Below, piece after piece: positions 44,853-54,009 of a DNA stretch of 64,000 nucleotides (its first letter is position 1; each line of letters begins with the position of its first letter). The notes under the pieces were generated by a model that saw nothing but the letters and a program-made list of their open reading frames with translations, searched no databases and had not been told where the DNA came from. The position numbers were made by a program, and so were the translations under genes. The stretch lies in assembly GCF_900103645.1 (NCBI RefSeq), contig NZ_FNHP01000001.1:496001-560000 (forward strand), written 5' to 3'. The stretch is from Oryzisolibacter propanilivorax. Its GTDB lineage: Bacteria; Pseudomonadota; Gammaproteobacteria; Burkholderiales; Burkholderiaceae_C.

Positions 44853-45160
44853 AAAAGATGATTTTTCGTACTTTTAGTTGAGCAGTCCGCCCCGCCGTCG
44901 CGGCTCAAGGCTTGCATCCACCGCATACTTTCCAGGCTGGCACGCCTTGCGATCCGGTCGTATGCGCACGACGACTTCCCCTCAGCGTGCGCCGGCGCGA
45001 GACGGAATCAGCCGCTGGCTACTGCGTCTGCCAAACGCGACTATTACCAGGCTGTTCCACTTTTGTCCGGCATATGTCCTGCCGGGCAGGAGCACCTGCG
45101 CGCTCAAACAGTGCTGACGCCCTGTGGTGCCATGCCTGCAGGCACCGCCAGCAATATGGA

Positions 45161-45216
45161 TGAAAACCGACCGTAGCCCAAGTAGAGCATGGGCCTGCAG
45201 CTACTGTTTTGGTAGC
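45161..45216 (-). repeat. ~55-bp palindromic repeat, copy 10
   Basis: Reads TGAAAACCGACCGTAGCCCA, a loop, then ATGGGCCTGCAGCTACTG and TTTGGTAGC. It lies 66-121 bases before the LigD-type gene and is the only copy found to the right of the dif-like site. Confidence 0.68.
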
Positions 45217-45281
45217 TTTCCTACAGGTCGACGGGCCGAAGCGCGCGAGCATCGCTTATTGCCGCCGATTCAGGAGCCGCC

Positions 45282-45857
45282 ATGCCCACCATCGCCTCTT
45301 CATTGGCCGAACATACATCCGCCTGCCCGCCGGGCGCGCCGCGCTTCGTGGTGCAAAAGCACTGGGCCAGCCGACTGCACTATGACTTTCGGCTGGAACT
45401 GGGCGGCGTCATGAAAAGCTGGGCCGTGCCCAAGGGCCCGAGCTACGACCTGCGCGAGCGGCGCTTGGCCGTGTCGGTAGAGGACCATCCCCTCTCCTAT
45501 AACGACTTTGAGGGCAAGATCGCCGAGGGCCACTATGGCGCGGGGCGCGTCATCGTCTGGGACAAGGGCTGCTGGCAGCCATTGCATGACCCGTACCAAG
45601 GCCTGGGCGCCGGCCGGCTGGCATTCGCCCTGCACGGCCACAAGCTGGTCGGCGCCTGGGCGTTGATCCGCATGCAGCCGAGGCACGGGCGCCCTGCCGG
45701 CTGGCTGCTGGTCAAGGAGCGCGACGGCCACGAACGCCCGGCAGGCGAATTCAACCTGGTGGACGCCCTGCCGGACAGTGTCGCGCAACTGCCCGATTGC
45801 CCGGCACCGGCGCCGTTGCTCAGCAGGCGGGCGCCGGCTGGCTTTGCGCCGCCCTGA
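45282..45857 (+). CDS. Stand-alone LigD-type 3'-phosphoesterase domain protein
   Basis: A 191-residue protein matching only the phosphoesterase (PE) domain of DNA ligase D. Motifs: [65 protein letters not shown] and WLLVKERDG. These include the catalytic and Mn2+-binding His and Asp of the first motif. PE domains trim 3'-ribonucleotides and 3'-phosphates at broken DNA ends. No ligase, polymerase or Ku gene is adjacent. The 3' end overlaps bioB tail-to-tail by 38 bases. Confidence 0.9.
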   Translation: MPTIASSLAEHTSACPPGAPRFVVQKHWASRLHYDFRLELGGVMKSWAVPKGPSYDLRERRLAVSVEDHPLSYNDFEGKIAEGHYGAGRVIVWDKGCWQPLHDPYQGLGAGRLAFALHGHKLVGAWALIRMQPRHGRPAGWLLVKERDGHERPAGEFNLVDALPDSVAQLPDCPAPAPLLSRRAPAGFAPP

Positions 45858-46866
45858 GCCCGAGCCGCGCCAGCAGTCGCGCGTCGTCGCTGGCCTCCGG
45901 GTTGCCGGTGACCAGCAGCTTGTCGCCATAGAAGATCGAATTGGCGCCGGCCAGGAAGCACAGTGCCTGGACCGCGTCGCCCAGTTGCTGGCGCCCGGCC
46001 GACAGGCGCACCCGGGCACGCGGCATGGTGATGCGCGCCACCGCGATCACGCGCACAAAATCCAGCGGATCGACCGGATCGCTGTCCGCCAGCGGCGTGC
46101 CCGGCACACGTACCAGGCTGTTGATCGGGACGGATTCCGGGTAGGGATCAAGATTCGCCAGCTGCGCAATCAGCCCGGCCCGGTGCACGGGTGTCTCACC
46201 CATGCCGATGATGCCGCCGGCGCAGACCTTGACGCCAGCGGCGCGCACATTGCGCAACGTGTCCAGCCGCTCCTGGTACTGGCGCGTGCTGACCACGTCC
46301 TGGTAGTACTCGGGCGCGGTGTCAAGGTTGTGGTTGTAGTAGTCCAGGCCCGCGTCCTTCAACGCCTGCGCCTGCTGCGGCGCCAGCATGCCCAGCGTGG
46401 CGCAGGTCTGCAGCCCCAGGCCCTTCACGGCCCCGATCAGCGCGGACATTTTCTCGATGTCGCGGTCCTTGGGCGCACGCCAGGCGGCGCCCATGCAAAA
46501 GCGCGTGGCGCCGGCGTCCTTGGCGGCTTGCGCGGCGGCAGTGACCTCGTGCACCTCCATCAGTTTTTGCGCCTTCACACCGGTATCGAAGGCGGCCGAC
46601 TGCGGGCAGTAGCCACAGTTTTCCGGACAGCCGCCGGTCTTCACCGACAGCAGCGTCGCCAGTTCCACCTCCCCCGCCGGCCAGAGCTCGCGGTGCACCG
46701 TCTGGGCGCGCCACAGCAGCTCCATGAAGGGCATGTCGAGCAGTGTCTGCACGGCGTCGGTGCTCCAGCGTTCACCACAGGTGGGAACTCTCTGCGATGG
46801 CGGAGGAAAAAACGACAGGGGTGCGGCCGTTTTGGCTGGATCGGCAGGGGTCACGGTAAGAGTCAT
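45820..46866 (-). CDS. bioB: Biotin synthase
   Basis: A 348-residue radical-SAM enzyme inserting sulfur into dethiobiotin. The radical-SAM cluster motif is [13 protein letters not shown] (CxxxCxxC); [39 protein letters not shown] and the [2Fe-2S] ligand region RVRLSAGR are also typical. ATG at 46866 is chosen; it gives a ~40-residue N-terminal lead before [12 protein letters not shown]. No other bio gene is adjacent. The upstream 399 bases are non-coding and hold two inverted repeats. Biotin is the cofactor of the carboxylase at the window's left end. Confidence 0.95.
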   Translation of the reverse strand: MTLTVTPADPAKTAAPLSFFPPPSQRVPTCGERWSTDAVQTLLDMPFMELLWRAQTVHRELWPAGEVELATLLSVKTGGCPENCGYCPQSAAFDTGVKAQKLMEVHEVTAAAQAAKDAGATRFCMGAAWRAPKDRDIEKMSALIGAVKGLGLQTCATLGMLAPQQAQALKDAGLDYYNHNLDTAPEYYQDVVSTRQYQERLDTLRNVRAAGVKVCAGGIIGMGETPVHRAGLIAQLANLDPYPESVPINSLVRVPGTPLADSDPVDPLDFVRVIAVARITMPRARVRLSAGRQQLGDAVQALCFLAGANSIFYGDKLLVTGNPEASDDARLLARLGLRAAQSQPAPAC

Positions 46867-47010
46867 GAAACAGAGAAAGCTCAACGAAAAGGGTCCGGCA
46901 GCAACCGGTGCATTTCATTGTGGCGAGCTCACCGCGAGGTTGTACCTGCAGCATGCAAATAAATTTATGGTCTGCGAGATGCCTGCAAAAGCAGCCATCT
47001 ACGCCAAAAT

Positions 47011-47036
47011 AAGCGCGCAGAAGCGCGCTTTTATAG
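47011..47036. terminator. Hairpin in bioB upstream region
   Basis: Eight-base stem AAGCGCGC (47011-47018) and GCGCGCTT (47023-47030), loop AGAA, followed on the plus strand by TTATAG and on the minus strand by ATTTTGG. No plus-strand gene precedes it, so it may be an attenuator-like structure in the bioB leader or a remnant. The 399-base gap 46867-47265 has otherwise no gene that I can support. Confidence 0.45.
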
Positions 47037-47091
47037 TGCATTTTGAGAGTTTTGAAGAATTTTGCGATGCGACGGTACTTGGTGCGGACAA

Positions 47092-47114
47092 CTTTTGCCA
47101 AAAGGTGGCAAAAG
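47092..47114. promoter_or_regulatory. Inverted repeat upstream of bioB
   Basis: Perfect nine-base arms CTTTTGCCA (47092-47100) and TGGCAAAAG (47106-47114), five-base spacer. It lies 226 bases before bioB and 150 bases before the M14 gene. The form suits a dimeric regulator; the identity is unknown. Confidence 0.45.
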
Positions 47115-47265
47115 CAGCTGTTCCTGGGTTTTCTGCAGGGCAGTCGCCGTTGGTCAAGGAACCCAGTCTGTCGCGTCCTGTCGTGGCCATGCTGACGCTG
47201 CCCCTTGCCTGGACGCCGGTGGCCTATATCCTTCTGCGCTTTATCATTCCTAACTGGCCGTGCAT

Positions 47266-49110
47266 ATGCGCCCTGCCCCTGAACCTGATGTCTCTTCCGA
47301 AGGTCGAGCACGCGATCGCTGCCTGCTGGATGTGACTTTCGAGCGCACGCTGGATGCATGGGTGGGACACTTCTCACAACCCGAATGGCGCGGCAGCCAC
47401 GTTCAAGGTTGGCTCTTTGAGGGGGTAGCTGCTCGTCGCGCGGCCGAGCAACAGCTGGCGCGCGCGGGCGTCCATGCCCGGCTGCACAGCGCCTACAAGC
47501 CCTTGGTGCACCATTTTCTGGAGAAAGTGGATCTTGAGCGGCTGCAATCGGTGCGGGTGCGCTATCCGCTACCACCCAGCGGCCCCGAGCGGCGCTTCGC
47601 GCTGGAGGCGTATCCGCTCGGCGCCCTGCTGCCGCCTGGGGCCGTGCAGTTCGAGCAGCGGCAGGATCACGCGCCTTGGTATGAAGTCCAGATGCTGCAT
47701 GTCGATGGACGACACACAGCCAGCCGGGTTTTCGCGCCCAACCGCCAGCACGCCGATGCGACTGGCGCTGCCACACTCTCACCTGGAGGTTGGCTGCGGG
47801 TGGGCTCTGCGGCGGGCTTGGGGGACGTGCAAGATGGCCCGGTGCTGACCGATTACGAGCAGCTCTTCGCTGCGGCGCTGGACTGCGTGCGCATCCGACC
47901 CTGGCCAGACGAGGAGCCCTGGTTCGAACGGCTGGAACTGCGTGCGGATGTGCCCGGCTTCGAGCAGCCGGTCGCCCGAACGGATGAGACCATCAGCACA
48001 CTGGAGGGGCTGCACGAGGACCTGTACTTTTCGCTCATGGAGGTGTTCCAGCAACGCAGCGGCCGGCCCCCAGGCGACCGGCGGCTGCAGCCGGGACAGA
48101 TCGTTCCAGATGTGCGCGGCGACGCGCCGGTGCCACGCCTGCGCATTCACCTGCGTCCCTTTGCCAGGCCTGCGCCGCAGCACAGGCCTTCAGGCACAGC
48201 AAATGGCAGGACGCTGGATGGGCTGACGCAGGCACCTGCCGAACCATGCATCGTCCAGGCCCTCCGCGCCCTGCCCGGCCGACGTTTCAGAGCCGCAACG
48301 CGGCAGGGGCGCACCGTGCACGGTGTGTACCAGTCGGGCTGGCAACATCCGGTATTCCTCAGCGCCGGCCAGCATGCCAATGAAACCTCCGGCATCGTCG
48401 GCGTGCTGCGTGCCGCCAACATGCTGCGAGCCCAGCCGGGAGCGCATTTCGCACTCCTAGCGCTGGAAAACCCGGACGGCTACGCGCTGCATCAGGAGCT
48501 GTGCCGTCAGCACCCTGGGCATATGCACCACGCCGCGCGATATACCGCGCTGGGCGATGACGTGGAGTACCGCGAGCGGCCGCCGCTGCTCGAACGCGAG
48601 GCGCGCCAGCAGGCCCTGGCGCTTTCTGGTGCGCAGCTACATGTGAATCTGCACGGCTATCCTGCGCACGAGTGGACGCGCCCGCTGTCGGGCTACGCGC
48701 CGCGCGGCTTCGAGCAATGGATGCTGCCCAAAGGGTTCTTCCTGATCCTGCGCCACCATGCCGGCTGGCAACGCCGCGGCCGCGCGCTGTTGCGTGCGGT
48801 GTGCGCCGAGCTGGCGCAGGTGCCTGGCCTGATGGATTTCAACCAATACCAACGCGCGCTGTACGAGTGCCATGCCGGCCCCCTGCCGCACGAGGTGCTG
48901 TCGGGCACGCCCTGCATGCAGGTGGAGAGCGCGCACGATGCGCCGGTCACGCTGATCACCGAGTTCCCGGACGAGACGGTGCGTGGCGCCGCCTTTGTCT
49001 TTGCCCATACTGTGCAGATGCATGCGACGTTGGCGGCGGTCCGTGCCTGGCAGGCCATCGCCATCATGGCGGAGGACAATCCCGCGCTGGATGCAGCAGC
49101 CGGAAAATGA
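47266..49110 (+). CDS. M14-like zinc carboxypeptidase-family protein
   Basis: A ~614-residue protein whose C-terminal half (about residues 350-580) has an M14 metallopeptidase layout: HANETSG (HxxE zinc ligands) in VFLSAGQHANETSGIVGVLRAAN as a region, a later zinc His in LHVNLHGYPAHEW, and a candidate catalytic Glu in VTLITEFPDETV. The N-terminal ~340 residues are not recognised; they contain repeated acidic and aromatic segments and may bind substrate. No signal peptide is visible, so it may be cytoplasmic. The start is uncertain (ATG 47266 or GTG 47260). It is a single gene ended by a terminator; peptide or amide substrate unknown. Confidence 0.75.
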   Translation: MRPAPEPDVSSEGRARDRCLLDVTFERTLDAWVGHFSQPEWRGSHVQGWLFEGVAARRAAEQQLARAGVHARLHSAYKPLVHHFLEKVDLERLQSVRVRYPLPPSGPERRFALEAYPLGALLPPGAVQFEQRQDHAPWYEVQMLHVDGRHTASRVFAPNRQHADATGAATLSPGGWLRVGSAAGLGDVQDGPVLTDYEQLFAAALDCVRIRPWPDEEPWFERLELRADVPGFEQPVARTDETISTLEGLHEDLYFSLMEVFQQRSGRPPGDRRLQPGQIVPDVRGDAPVPRLRIHLRPFARPAPQHRPSGTANGRTLDGLTQAPAEPCIVQALRALPGRRFRAATRQGRTVHGVYQSGWQHPVFLSAGQHANETSGIVGVLRAANMLRAQPGAHFALLALENPDGYALHQELCRQHPGHMHHAARYTALGDDVEYRERPPLLEREARQQALALSGAQLHVNLHGYPAHEWTRPLSGYAPRGFEQWMLPKGFFLILRHHAGWQRRGRALLRAVCAELAQVPGLMDFNQYQRALYECHAGPLPHEVLSGTPCMQVESAHDAPVTLITEFPDETVRGAAFVFAHTVQMHATLAAVRAWQAIAIMAEDNPALDAAAGK

Positions 49111-49111
49111 A

Positions 49112-49139
49112 AAAGCCGCCCGGGCATCCGGACGGCTTT
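49112..49139 (+). terminator. Intrinsic terminator after M14-like gene
   Basis: Stem AAAGCCGCCCGG (49112-49123) and CCGGACGGCTTT (49128-49139) with one mismatch and loop GCAT. It begins one base after the stop codon. Confidence 0.7.
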
Positions 49140-49193
49140 CCATAGGATTTTCACATTTGCTCCGCAGCCTGGTTAATCTGCGGATGTGTATCC

Positions 49194-49270
49194 TGGTAGG
49201 CGCGATTGGACTCGAACCAACGACCCCCACCATGTCAAGGTGGTGCTCTAACCAGCTGAGCTACGCGCCT
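49194..49270 (-). tRNA. tRNA-Val (anticodon GAC)
   Basis: The reverse strand forms a 77-nt cloverleaf with encoded CCA. The acceptor stem AGGCGCG pairs fully with CGCGCCT, the D-arm is GCTCAGCTGGTTAGAGC, the anticodon stem-loop CCACC TTGACAT GGTGG gives anticodon GAC, and the T-arm loop is TTCGAGT. It lies 48 bases from tRNA-Pro in the same orientation. Confidence 0.96.
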
Positions 49271-49318
49271 GAGGTCGGTTTGAAAAATGCGGCCCGAAGG
49301 TCGTATCTTTCTGATAAA

Positions 49319-49395
49319 TGGTCGGCGTGGCGGGATTCGAACTCGCGACCCCTTGCACCCCATGCAAGTGCGCTACCAGGCTGCGCTACACGCCG
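49319..49395 (-). tRNA. tRNA-Pro (anticodon GGG)
   Basis: The reverse strand forms a 77-nt cloverleaf with encoded CCA. The acceptor stem CGGCGTG pairs with CACGCCG, the D-arm is GCGCAGCCTGGTAGCGC, the anticodon loop ATGGGGT gives GGG, and the T-loop is TTCGAAT. It is the first of a two-tRNA unit with tRNA-Val. Confidence 0.96.
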
Positions 49396-49428
49396 ACAAG
49401 ACCGAGATTATAGGCACAAAAATCGGCC

Positions 49429-49860
49429 TCAGAAAAGAATCGCGCGGATTTCTTCCAACTCCCTGCGCAGCAGCGCCGCCTCGGCCGCATCCAGCTGCAG
49501 AGCGCCGTCGGCCAGCTGCAACGCTGCCTCTTGTGACAGTGCAGTCGCAAGCGCCTGCGCAGCTGCTGCGCCCTCTTCCTGCAGTGCCGCAGTGCGCCCG
49601 GCAGGGCTGCCGTCCAGAAGCTGGTTGCGTGCGCCGCTGATAGTGAAGCCCTGCTCGTACAGCAGCTCGCGGATGCGCCGGATCATCAGCACCTCGTGGT
49701 GCTGGTAGTAGCGCCGGTTGCCGCGCCGCTTCATCGGGCGCAGCTGGGTGAACTCCTGCTCCCAGTAGCGCAGCACGTGCGGTTTCACACCGCACAGCTG
49801 GGCCACCTCACCGATGGTGAAGTAGCGCTTGGCCGGCAGGGGGGGCAGGACGGTGCTCAT
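49429..49860 (-). CDS. MerR-family transcriptional regulator
   Basis: A 143-residue MerR-type protein with an N-terminal winged helix-turn-helix (YFTIGEVAQLCGVKPHVLRYWEQEF, about residues 13-37) and the second wing RRYYQHHEVLMIRRIRELLYEQGFT. The C-terminal part is Ala-rich and helical without cysteines, so it is not a metal sensor. It is the usual last gene of the pheS-pheT-ihfA cluster in betaproteobacteria. Its ligand and targets are unknown. Confidence 0.9.
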   Translation of the reverse strand: MSTVLPPLPAKRYFTIGEVAQLCGVKPHVLRYWEQEFTQLRPMKRRGNRRYYQHHEVLMIRRIRELLYEQGFTISGARNQLLDGSPAGRTAALQEEGAAAAQALATALSQEAALQLADGALQLDAAEAALLRRELEEIRAILF

Positions 49861-49929
49861 GGTTCAGGCGCAAACGATGGCAAAGCCCGCAAGGCTAGCG
49901 CAAGCCGGGCAAAACGCACCTGGGGCAAG

Positions 49930-50277
49930 TCACGCCTTGTCACCCAGCAGTTCCTGCTGCAGCTGCTCTTTCAGCTTGCTGCTGGCGTGAAAAGTCACCA
50001 CGCGCCGTGCCTCGATGGGAATCAGCTCCCCGGTGCGCGGATTGCGCCCCGGGCGCGGTGCCTTCATGCGCACTTGGAAGTTGCCGAAACCCGACAACTT
50101 TACGTCCTCGCCCTCCACGAGCCGCTCGGCCATCAGGTCGAAGAACGCATCCACCATGTCCTTGGACTCGCGCTTGTTCAGGCCGATCTGCTCGAACAGC
50201 AGGTCGGCCAGCTGCGCCTTGGTCAGCGCCGGCGCCTCCAGGCTCTGCACGGGCAGTTCCATCGGCTCGGCGCTCAT
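49930..50277 (-). CDS. ihfA: Integration host factor subunit alpha
   Basis: A 115-residue HU/IHF-family DNA-bending protein. The C-terminal signature [22 protein letters not shown] with the intercalating Pro is that of IHF-alpha, and [30 protein letters not shown] matches the dimerisation helices. An N-terminal extension of about 17 residues relative to E. coli IhfA is common in Burkholderiales. Start ATG at 50277 overlaps the pheT stop by four bases, so the pheT-ihfA pair is translationally coupled. It is a candidate co-factor for recombination and transcription. Confidence 0.96.
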   Translation of the reverse strand: MSAEPMELPVQSLEAPALTKAQLADLLFEQIGLNKRESKDMVDAFFDLMAERLVEGEDVKLSGFGNFQVRMKAPRPGRNPRTGELIPIEARRVVTFHASSKLKEQLQQELLGDKA

Positions 50278-52709
50278 CGCAGGCGCGCTCCGGTCTGCCC
50301 GGCCAGGGCATGCAGCACGGCCTGCACGGTGGCGTCAATCTCCGCGTCCTGCAGCGCGGCCGTATCGCTGGCCAAGGTCAGGCGGATTGCCAGGCTCTTT
50401 TCGCCGGCGGCCAGCTGGCCGGGCTGCCCGGCGCGCTCGGGCTGCGGGCGGAACACGTCGAACAGCACCGCCGAGCGCAGCAGCTGCGGCTGCGCGCCGC
50501 GGATGGCCTGCATGACCTGGTCGTGCGTGACATGTTCGGCCACCACCACGGCGATGTCGCGCTCGACCGGCTGGCGCCGCGCCACCGCCTCGAACTGCGG
50601 CACGGGGCGGCGCAGCACGGCGTCCAGCGCCAGCTCAAACAGCACCGGCGCGGCCGGCAGGTCCCAGGACTGGCGCCAGCGCGGGTGCAGCTCGCCGATG
50701 AAGCCGATGGCCTCGCCGCCCAGCAGCACGCGGGCGCAGCGGCCCGGGTGCAGCGCCGGGTGCTCGGCCGCCTCCAAGGTCGGCAGCAGCGGCGCGAGCA
50801 GCGCCTGCACGTCGCCCTTGGCGTCGAAGAAATCCACCGCGCGCGCCTTGGCGCCCCACTGCAGCGCGTCCACCGCGCCGTAGGCCAGGCCGGCCACGCG
50901 CATGGGCTGGGCGATGCCTTCGACGCTGGCGTCGCTGCCCGGCACGCTGGCGTCGCGCGCGAACACCCGGCCCAGCTCGAACACGCGCACGCGCTCGGCC
51001 TTGCGGTCCAGGTTGAACTTCAATACCTGCAGCAGCGAGCCCAGCAGCGACGAGCGCATCACGCTCAGCTGGCTGGCGATCGGGTTGAGCAGGCGGATCG
51101 GCGTGTCGTTGCCGGCCAGCTCGCGCTCCCAGGCTTCCTCGACAAAGCTGAAATTGATGGTTTCCTGGTAGCCCAGCCCGGCCAGCGCGCGGCGCACGGC
51201 GAAGCTGCTGCGGCGCGACTCGGGCAGCAGGCGCGGCGTGATGGGGGCCAGCGGCGGCGTGGTCGGCAGATGGTCGTAGCCGACCATGCGCGCTACTTCC
51301 TCGATCAGGTCTTCCTCCAGGCGCAGGTCGAACCGGTACGACGGCGGCTGCACCGTCAGCACGCCACCGGCCGCCTGAACCGGCAGGCCCAGGCGCTGCA
51401 GCGCCTGCACGCACTGCGCCTCGGTCAGCGGCATGCCGATGACCTTGGCCGCGCGCGCCACGCGCAGCTGCACGGGCGCGGGGGCCGGCACGTTCGCGCA
51501 CTGGTCGTCGATGGGGCCGCACACGGTCTCGGGCGTGCCGCAGATCTGCAAGATCAGCTGCGTGATGCGCTCGAGGTGCTGCACCGTGCCCTCCGGATCC
51601 ACGCCGCGCTCGAAGCGGTGGCCGGCGTCGGTGGCGAAGTTGTAGCGGCGCGAGCGCCCGGCGATCGCCGACGGCCACCAGAAGGCGGCCTCGACGTAGA
51701 TGTTGCGCGTCTCGTCGCCCACGGCCGTGGCGTCGCCGCCCATGATGCCGGCCAGCGATTCCACGGCCTGGGCATCGGCAATCACGCCCACCCTCTCGTC
51801 CACCTGCACGGTGGTGCCGTTCAGCAGCTTCAGCTGCTCGCCGGCGCGGCCCCAGCGCACCTGCAGGCCGCCAGCGTCGATCTTGTCCAGGTCGAAGATG
51901 TGCGACGGCCGGCCCAGCTCGAACATGACGTAGTTGGAGATGTCCACCAGCGGCGCCACGCTGCGCTGGCCGCAGCGCTCCAAACGCTCGACCATCCACT
52001 GCGGCGTGGCCGCGCGCGGGTTCACGCCGCGCACGACCCGGCCGGAAAAGCGCCCGCACAGGTCGGGCGCGTCGATGCGCACCGGCAGGCGTTCGTCGGT
52101 CTGCGTGGGCAGCTGCGGGAACTCGGGCTGCATCAGCGGCGCGCCGGTCAGCGCCGCCAGCTCGCGCGCTACGCCGTAGAGGCTCAAGCAATGCGCCAGG
52201 TTGGGCGTGAGCTTCAGGGTGAACAGGGTGTCGTCCAACCGCAAATGCTGGCGGATGTCCTGGCCCAGCGGCGCATCGGCCTCCAGCTCCAGCAGGCCGC
52301 CATGGTCCTCGGACAGGCTCAGCTCGCGGCCCGAGCACAGCATGCCGCGGCTTTCCACGCCGCGCAGCTTGCCGACCTTGATGACGAAGGGCTTGCCATC
52401 CTCGCCCGGCGGCAGCTCGGCGCCGACCAGCGCGCACGGCACGCGGATGCCCGGGCGCGCGTTCGGCGCGCCGCAGACGATGCTCAGGAGCTCCGGCCCG
52501 CCCACATCCACCTGGCACACGCGCAGGCGGTCAGCATTGGGGTGCTGCTCGGCACTGCGGATCTCGCCGACGACGATCTTGGAAAACGGGGGCGCCACGG
52601 GGCGCAGCTCCTCCACCTCCAGCCCGGCCATGGTCAGGGTGTCGGCCAGCGCTTGCGTGGACAGGGGCGGGTTGCAGAACTCGCGCAACCAGGATTCGGG
52701 GAATTGCAT
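50274..52709 (-). CDS. pheT: Phenylalanine--tRNA ligase beta subunit
   Basis: An 811-residue beta subunit of the (alpha-beta)2 enzyme. Domains in order: N-terminal B1 and tRNA-binding fold (residues ~40-150, including [22 protein letters not shown]), B3/B4 editing region (~200-400), B5 (~405-475), the class II core-like region (~480-690) and the anticodon-binding FDX-ACB domain (~715-811, starting [18 protein letters not shown]). Length is typical. It is separated from pheS by 140 bases that hold a long inverted repeat, wider than the usual close spacing. Confidence 0.97.
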   Translation of the reverse strand: MQFPESWLREFCNPPLSTQALADTLTMAGLEVEELRPVAPPFSKIVVGEIRSAEQHPNADRLRVCQVDVGGPELLSIVCGAPNARPGIRVPCALVGAELPPGEDGKPFVIKVGKLRGVESRGMLCSGRELSLSEDHGGLLELEADAPLGQDIRQHLRLDDTLFTLKLTPNLAHCLSLYGVARELAALTGAPLMQPEFPQLPTQTDERLPVRIDAPDLCGRFSGRVVRGVNPRAATPQWMVERLERCGQRSVAPLVDISNYVMFELGRPSHIFDLDKIDAGGLQVRWGRAGEQLKLLNGTTVQVDERVGVIADAQAVESLAGIMGGDATAVGDETRNIYVEAAFWWPSAIAGRSRRYNFATDAGHRFERGVDPEGTVQHLERITQLILQICGTPETVCGPIDDQCANVPAPAPVQLRVARAAKVIGMPLTEAQCVQALQRLGLPVQAAGGVLTVQPPSYRFDLRLEEDLIEEVARMVGYDHLPTTPPLAPITPRLLPESRRSSFAVRRALAGLGYQETINFSFVEEAWERELAGNDTPIRLLNPIASQLSVMRSSLLGSLLQVLKFNLDRKAERVRVFELGRVFARDASVPGSDASVEGIAQPMRVAGLAYGAVDALQWGAKARAVDFFDAKGDVQALLAPLLPTLEAAEHPALHPGRCARVLLGGEAIGFIGELHPRWRQSWDLPAAPVLFELALDAVLRRPVPQFEAVARRQPVERDIAVVVAEHVTHDQVMQAIRGAQPQLLRSAVLFDVFRPQPERAGQPGQLAAGEKSLAIRLTLASDTAALQDAEIDATVQAVLHALAGQTGARLR

Positions 52710-52738
52710 GGTGAGGGTACTTCTCGGCGATTGCTCTC

Positions 52739-52830
52739 AAAAAGTGAGCTGCATGCCGTGATATTCAAAGGGCTTGACTGCAAAAACCATCGCAATCCCT
52801 TTGAACGTCACGACAACGCGCTCACTTTTT
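52739..52830. repeat. Long imperfect inverted repeat between pheS and pheT
   Basis: Outer arms AAAAAGTGAGC (52739-52749) and GCTCACTTTTT (52820-52830) are perfect. Inner arms CGTGATATTCAAAGGG (52757-52772) and CCCTTTGAACGTCACG (52797-52812) match except for two bases. The loop is ~24 bases. The RNA would fold into one long hairpin in the pheS-pheT transcript. It could be a small MITE-like element, a processing site or an attenuator. Confidence 0.75.
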
Positions 52831-52849
52831 CGATAAATGGGCGGCACGG

Positions 52850-53902
52850 TCAGCGGAACTGCGACAGAAAGCGGATGTCGCCGTCGAAAAACAGCCGCAG
52901 GTCGTTCACACCGTAGCGCAGCATGGTCAGGCGGTCCGGGCCCATGCCGAAGGCGAAGCCGATGTAGCGCTCGGGGTCCAGGCCCATGTTGCGCACCACG
53001 TTGGGGTGCACCTGGCCGGAGCCCGAGACCTCCAGCCAGCGCCCGGCCAGCGGGCCGTGCTGGAACTGGATGTCGATCTCGGCGCTGGGCTCGGTGAACG
53101 GGAAGAAGCTGGGCCGAAAGCGCAGCACCAGGTCGTCGCTTTCGAAGAAAGTACGGCAGAAGTCGGTGAAGACGACCTTCAGGTCCTTGAAGCTGACGTT
53201 CTCGCCGATCCACAACCCCTCGCACTGGTGGAACATGGGCGAGTGCGTAGCGTCCGAATCCACGCGGTAGGTGCGGCCCGGCGCGATCACGCGGATCTCT
53301 GGCATGGCCTGGCCGGCGTCGATCAGGTAGCGGTATTTCTTGACGTGTTGCACGGCGTAGCGCACCTGCATCGGGCTGGTGTGCGTGCGCAGCAGGTGCG
53401 GCGCCTCGGGTGTGCCGCCCTCGACGTAGAAAGTGTCGTGCATAGAACGCGCCGGGTGGTCCTCGGGCGTGTTCAGCGCGGTGAAGTTGAACCAGTCGGT
53501 CTCGATCTCCGGGCCGTCGGCCACATCGAAACCCATGGAGCCGAAGATGCGCTCGATGCGCTCCAGGGTCAGCGAGACCGGGTGCAGGCCGCCCATGCCG
53601 CGCTGGCGCCCGGGCAGCGTCACGTCCAGCGCCTCGGCCTGCAGCTGGCGCGCCAGCTCCGCATCTGCCAGCTGCTGGCGGCGCTCGGTCAGGGCCGCTT
53701 CCACCGACTGCTTGGCGGCGTTGATGGCTGCGCCGCGGGTTTTCTTGTCCTCGGGCGAGAGCTGCGCCATGCCTTTCATCAGCTCGGTCAGGCGGCCCGA
53801 CTTGCCCAGGAACTGCGCCTTGGCGTTTTCCAGCTCGGCCGGGGTGGCGCAACGCGCAAACGACTCGCGCGCACCCGTCACCAGCAAATCCAACTCGTTC
53901 AT
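52850..53902 (-). CDS. pheS: Phenylalanine--tRNA ligase alpha subunit
   Basis: A 350-residue class II catalytic subunit. An N-terminal coiled coil (residues ~1-95) binds tRNA. Motif 2 is seen as [19 protein letters not shown], the Phe-pocket region as [19 protein letters not shown] and motif 3 as [22 protein letters not shown] at 53902 is preceded by GAAAG at modest spacing. An intrinsic terminator hairpin lies just upstream, between rplT and pheS. Confidence 0.97.
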   Translation of the reverse strand: MNELDLLVTGARESFARCATPAELENAKAQFLGKSGRLTELMKGMAQLSPEDKKTRGAAINAAKQSVEAALTERRQQLADAELARQLQAEALDVTLPGRQRGMGGLHPVSLTLERIERIFGSMGFDVADGPEIETDWFNFTALNTPEDHPARSMHDTFYVEGGTPEAPHLLRTHTSPMQVRYAVQHVKKYRYLIDAGQAMPEIRVIAPGRTYRVDSDATHSPMFHQCEGLWIGENVSFKDLKVVFTDFCRTFFESDDLVLRFRPSFFPFTEPSAEIDIQFQHGPLAGRWLEVSGSGQVHPNVVRNMGLDPERYIGFAFGMGPDRLTMLRYGVNDLRLFFDGDIRFLSQFR

Positions 53903-53914
53903 ATCGACTTTCGG

Positions 53915-53955
53915 AAAAAAACAAGGGCTAGCGCCCTTTCAAGCCCTAGCCCTTG
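53915..53955 (-). terminator. Terminator/attenuator hairpin upstream of pheS
   Basis: On the minus strand, stem CAAGGGCTAG and CTAGCCCTTG (53922-53931 with 53946-53955) is followed by seven T. It lies between rplT and pheS, 13 bases before the pheS ATG at the T tract. A second hairpin (CCGCTAT with ATAGCGG) precedes it. No phenylalanine-rich leader ORF was found, so simple partial termination is the default reading. Confidence 0.7.
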
Positions 53956-54009
53956 CTGTTGGCGCACCAGCCGCTATGCCAACGATAGCGGCCGGCCCGT
54001 AGACGCAAC

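Noticed and set aside
44878-45117. Short plus-strand frames next to the dif-like site
   Set aside because: Atypical composition and no ribosome site; non-coding terminus DNA is the simpler reading.
46866-47335. Plus-strand frame of ~157 codons upstream of the M14 gene
   Set aside because: No ribosome site, no family similarity, runs through two inverted repeats in AT-richer DNA; more likely regulatory DNA.
52739-52830. Full insertion sequence between pheS and pheT
   Set aside because: Far too short to encode a transposase and no target duplication could be identified; kept only as an inverted-repeat element.
53903-54009. Phenylalanine-rich leader peptide before pheS
   Set aside because: Searched the leader on the minus strand; no start codon followed by Phe codons is present.
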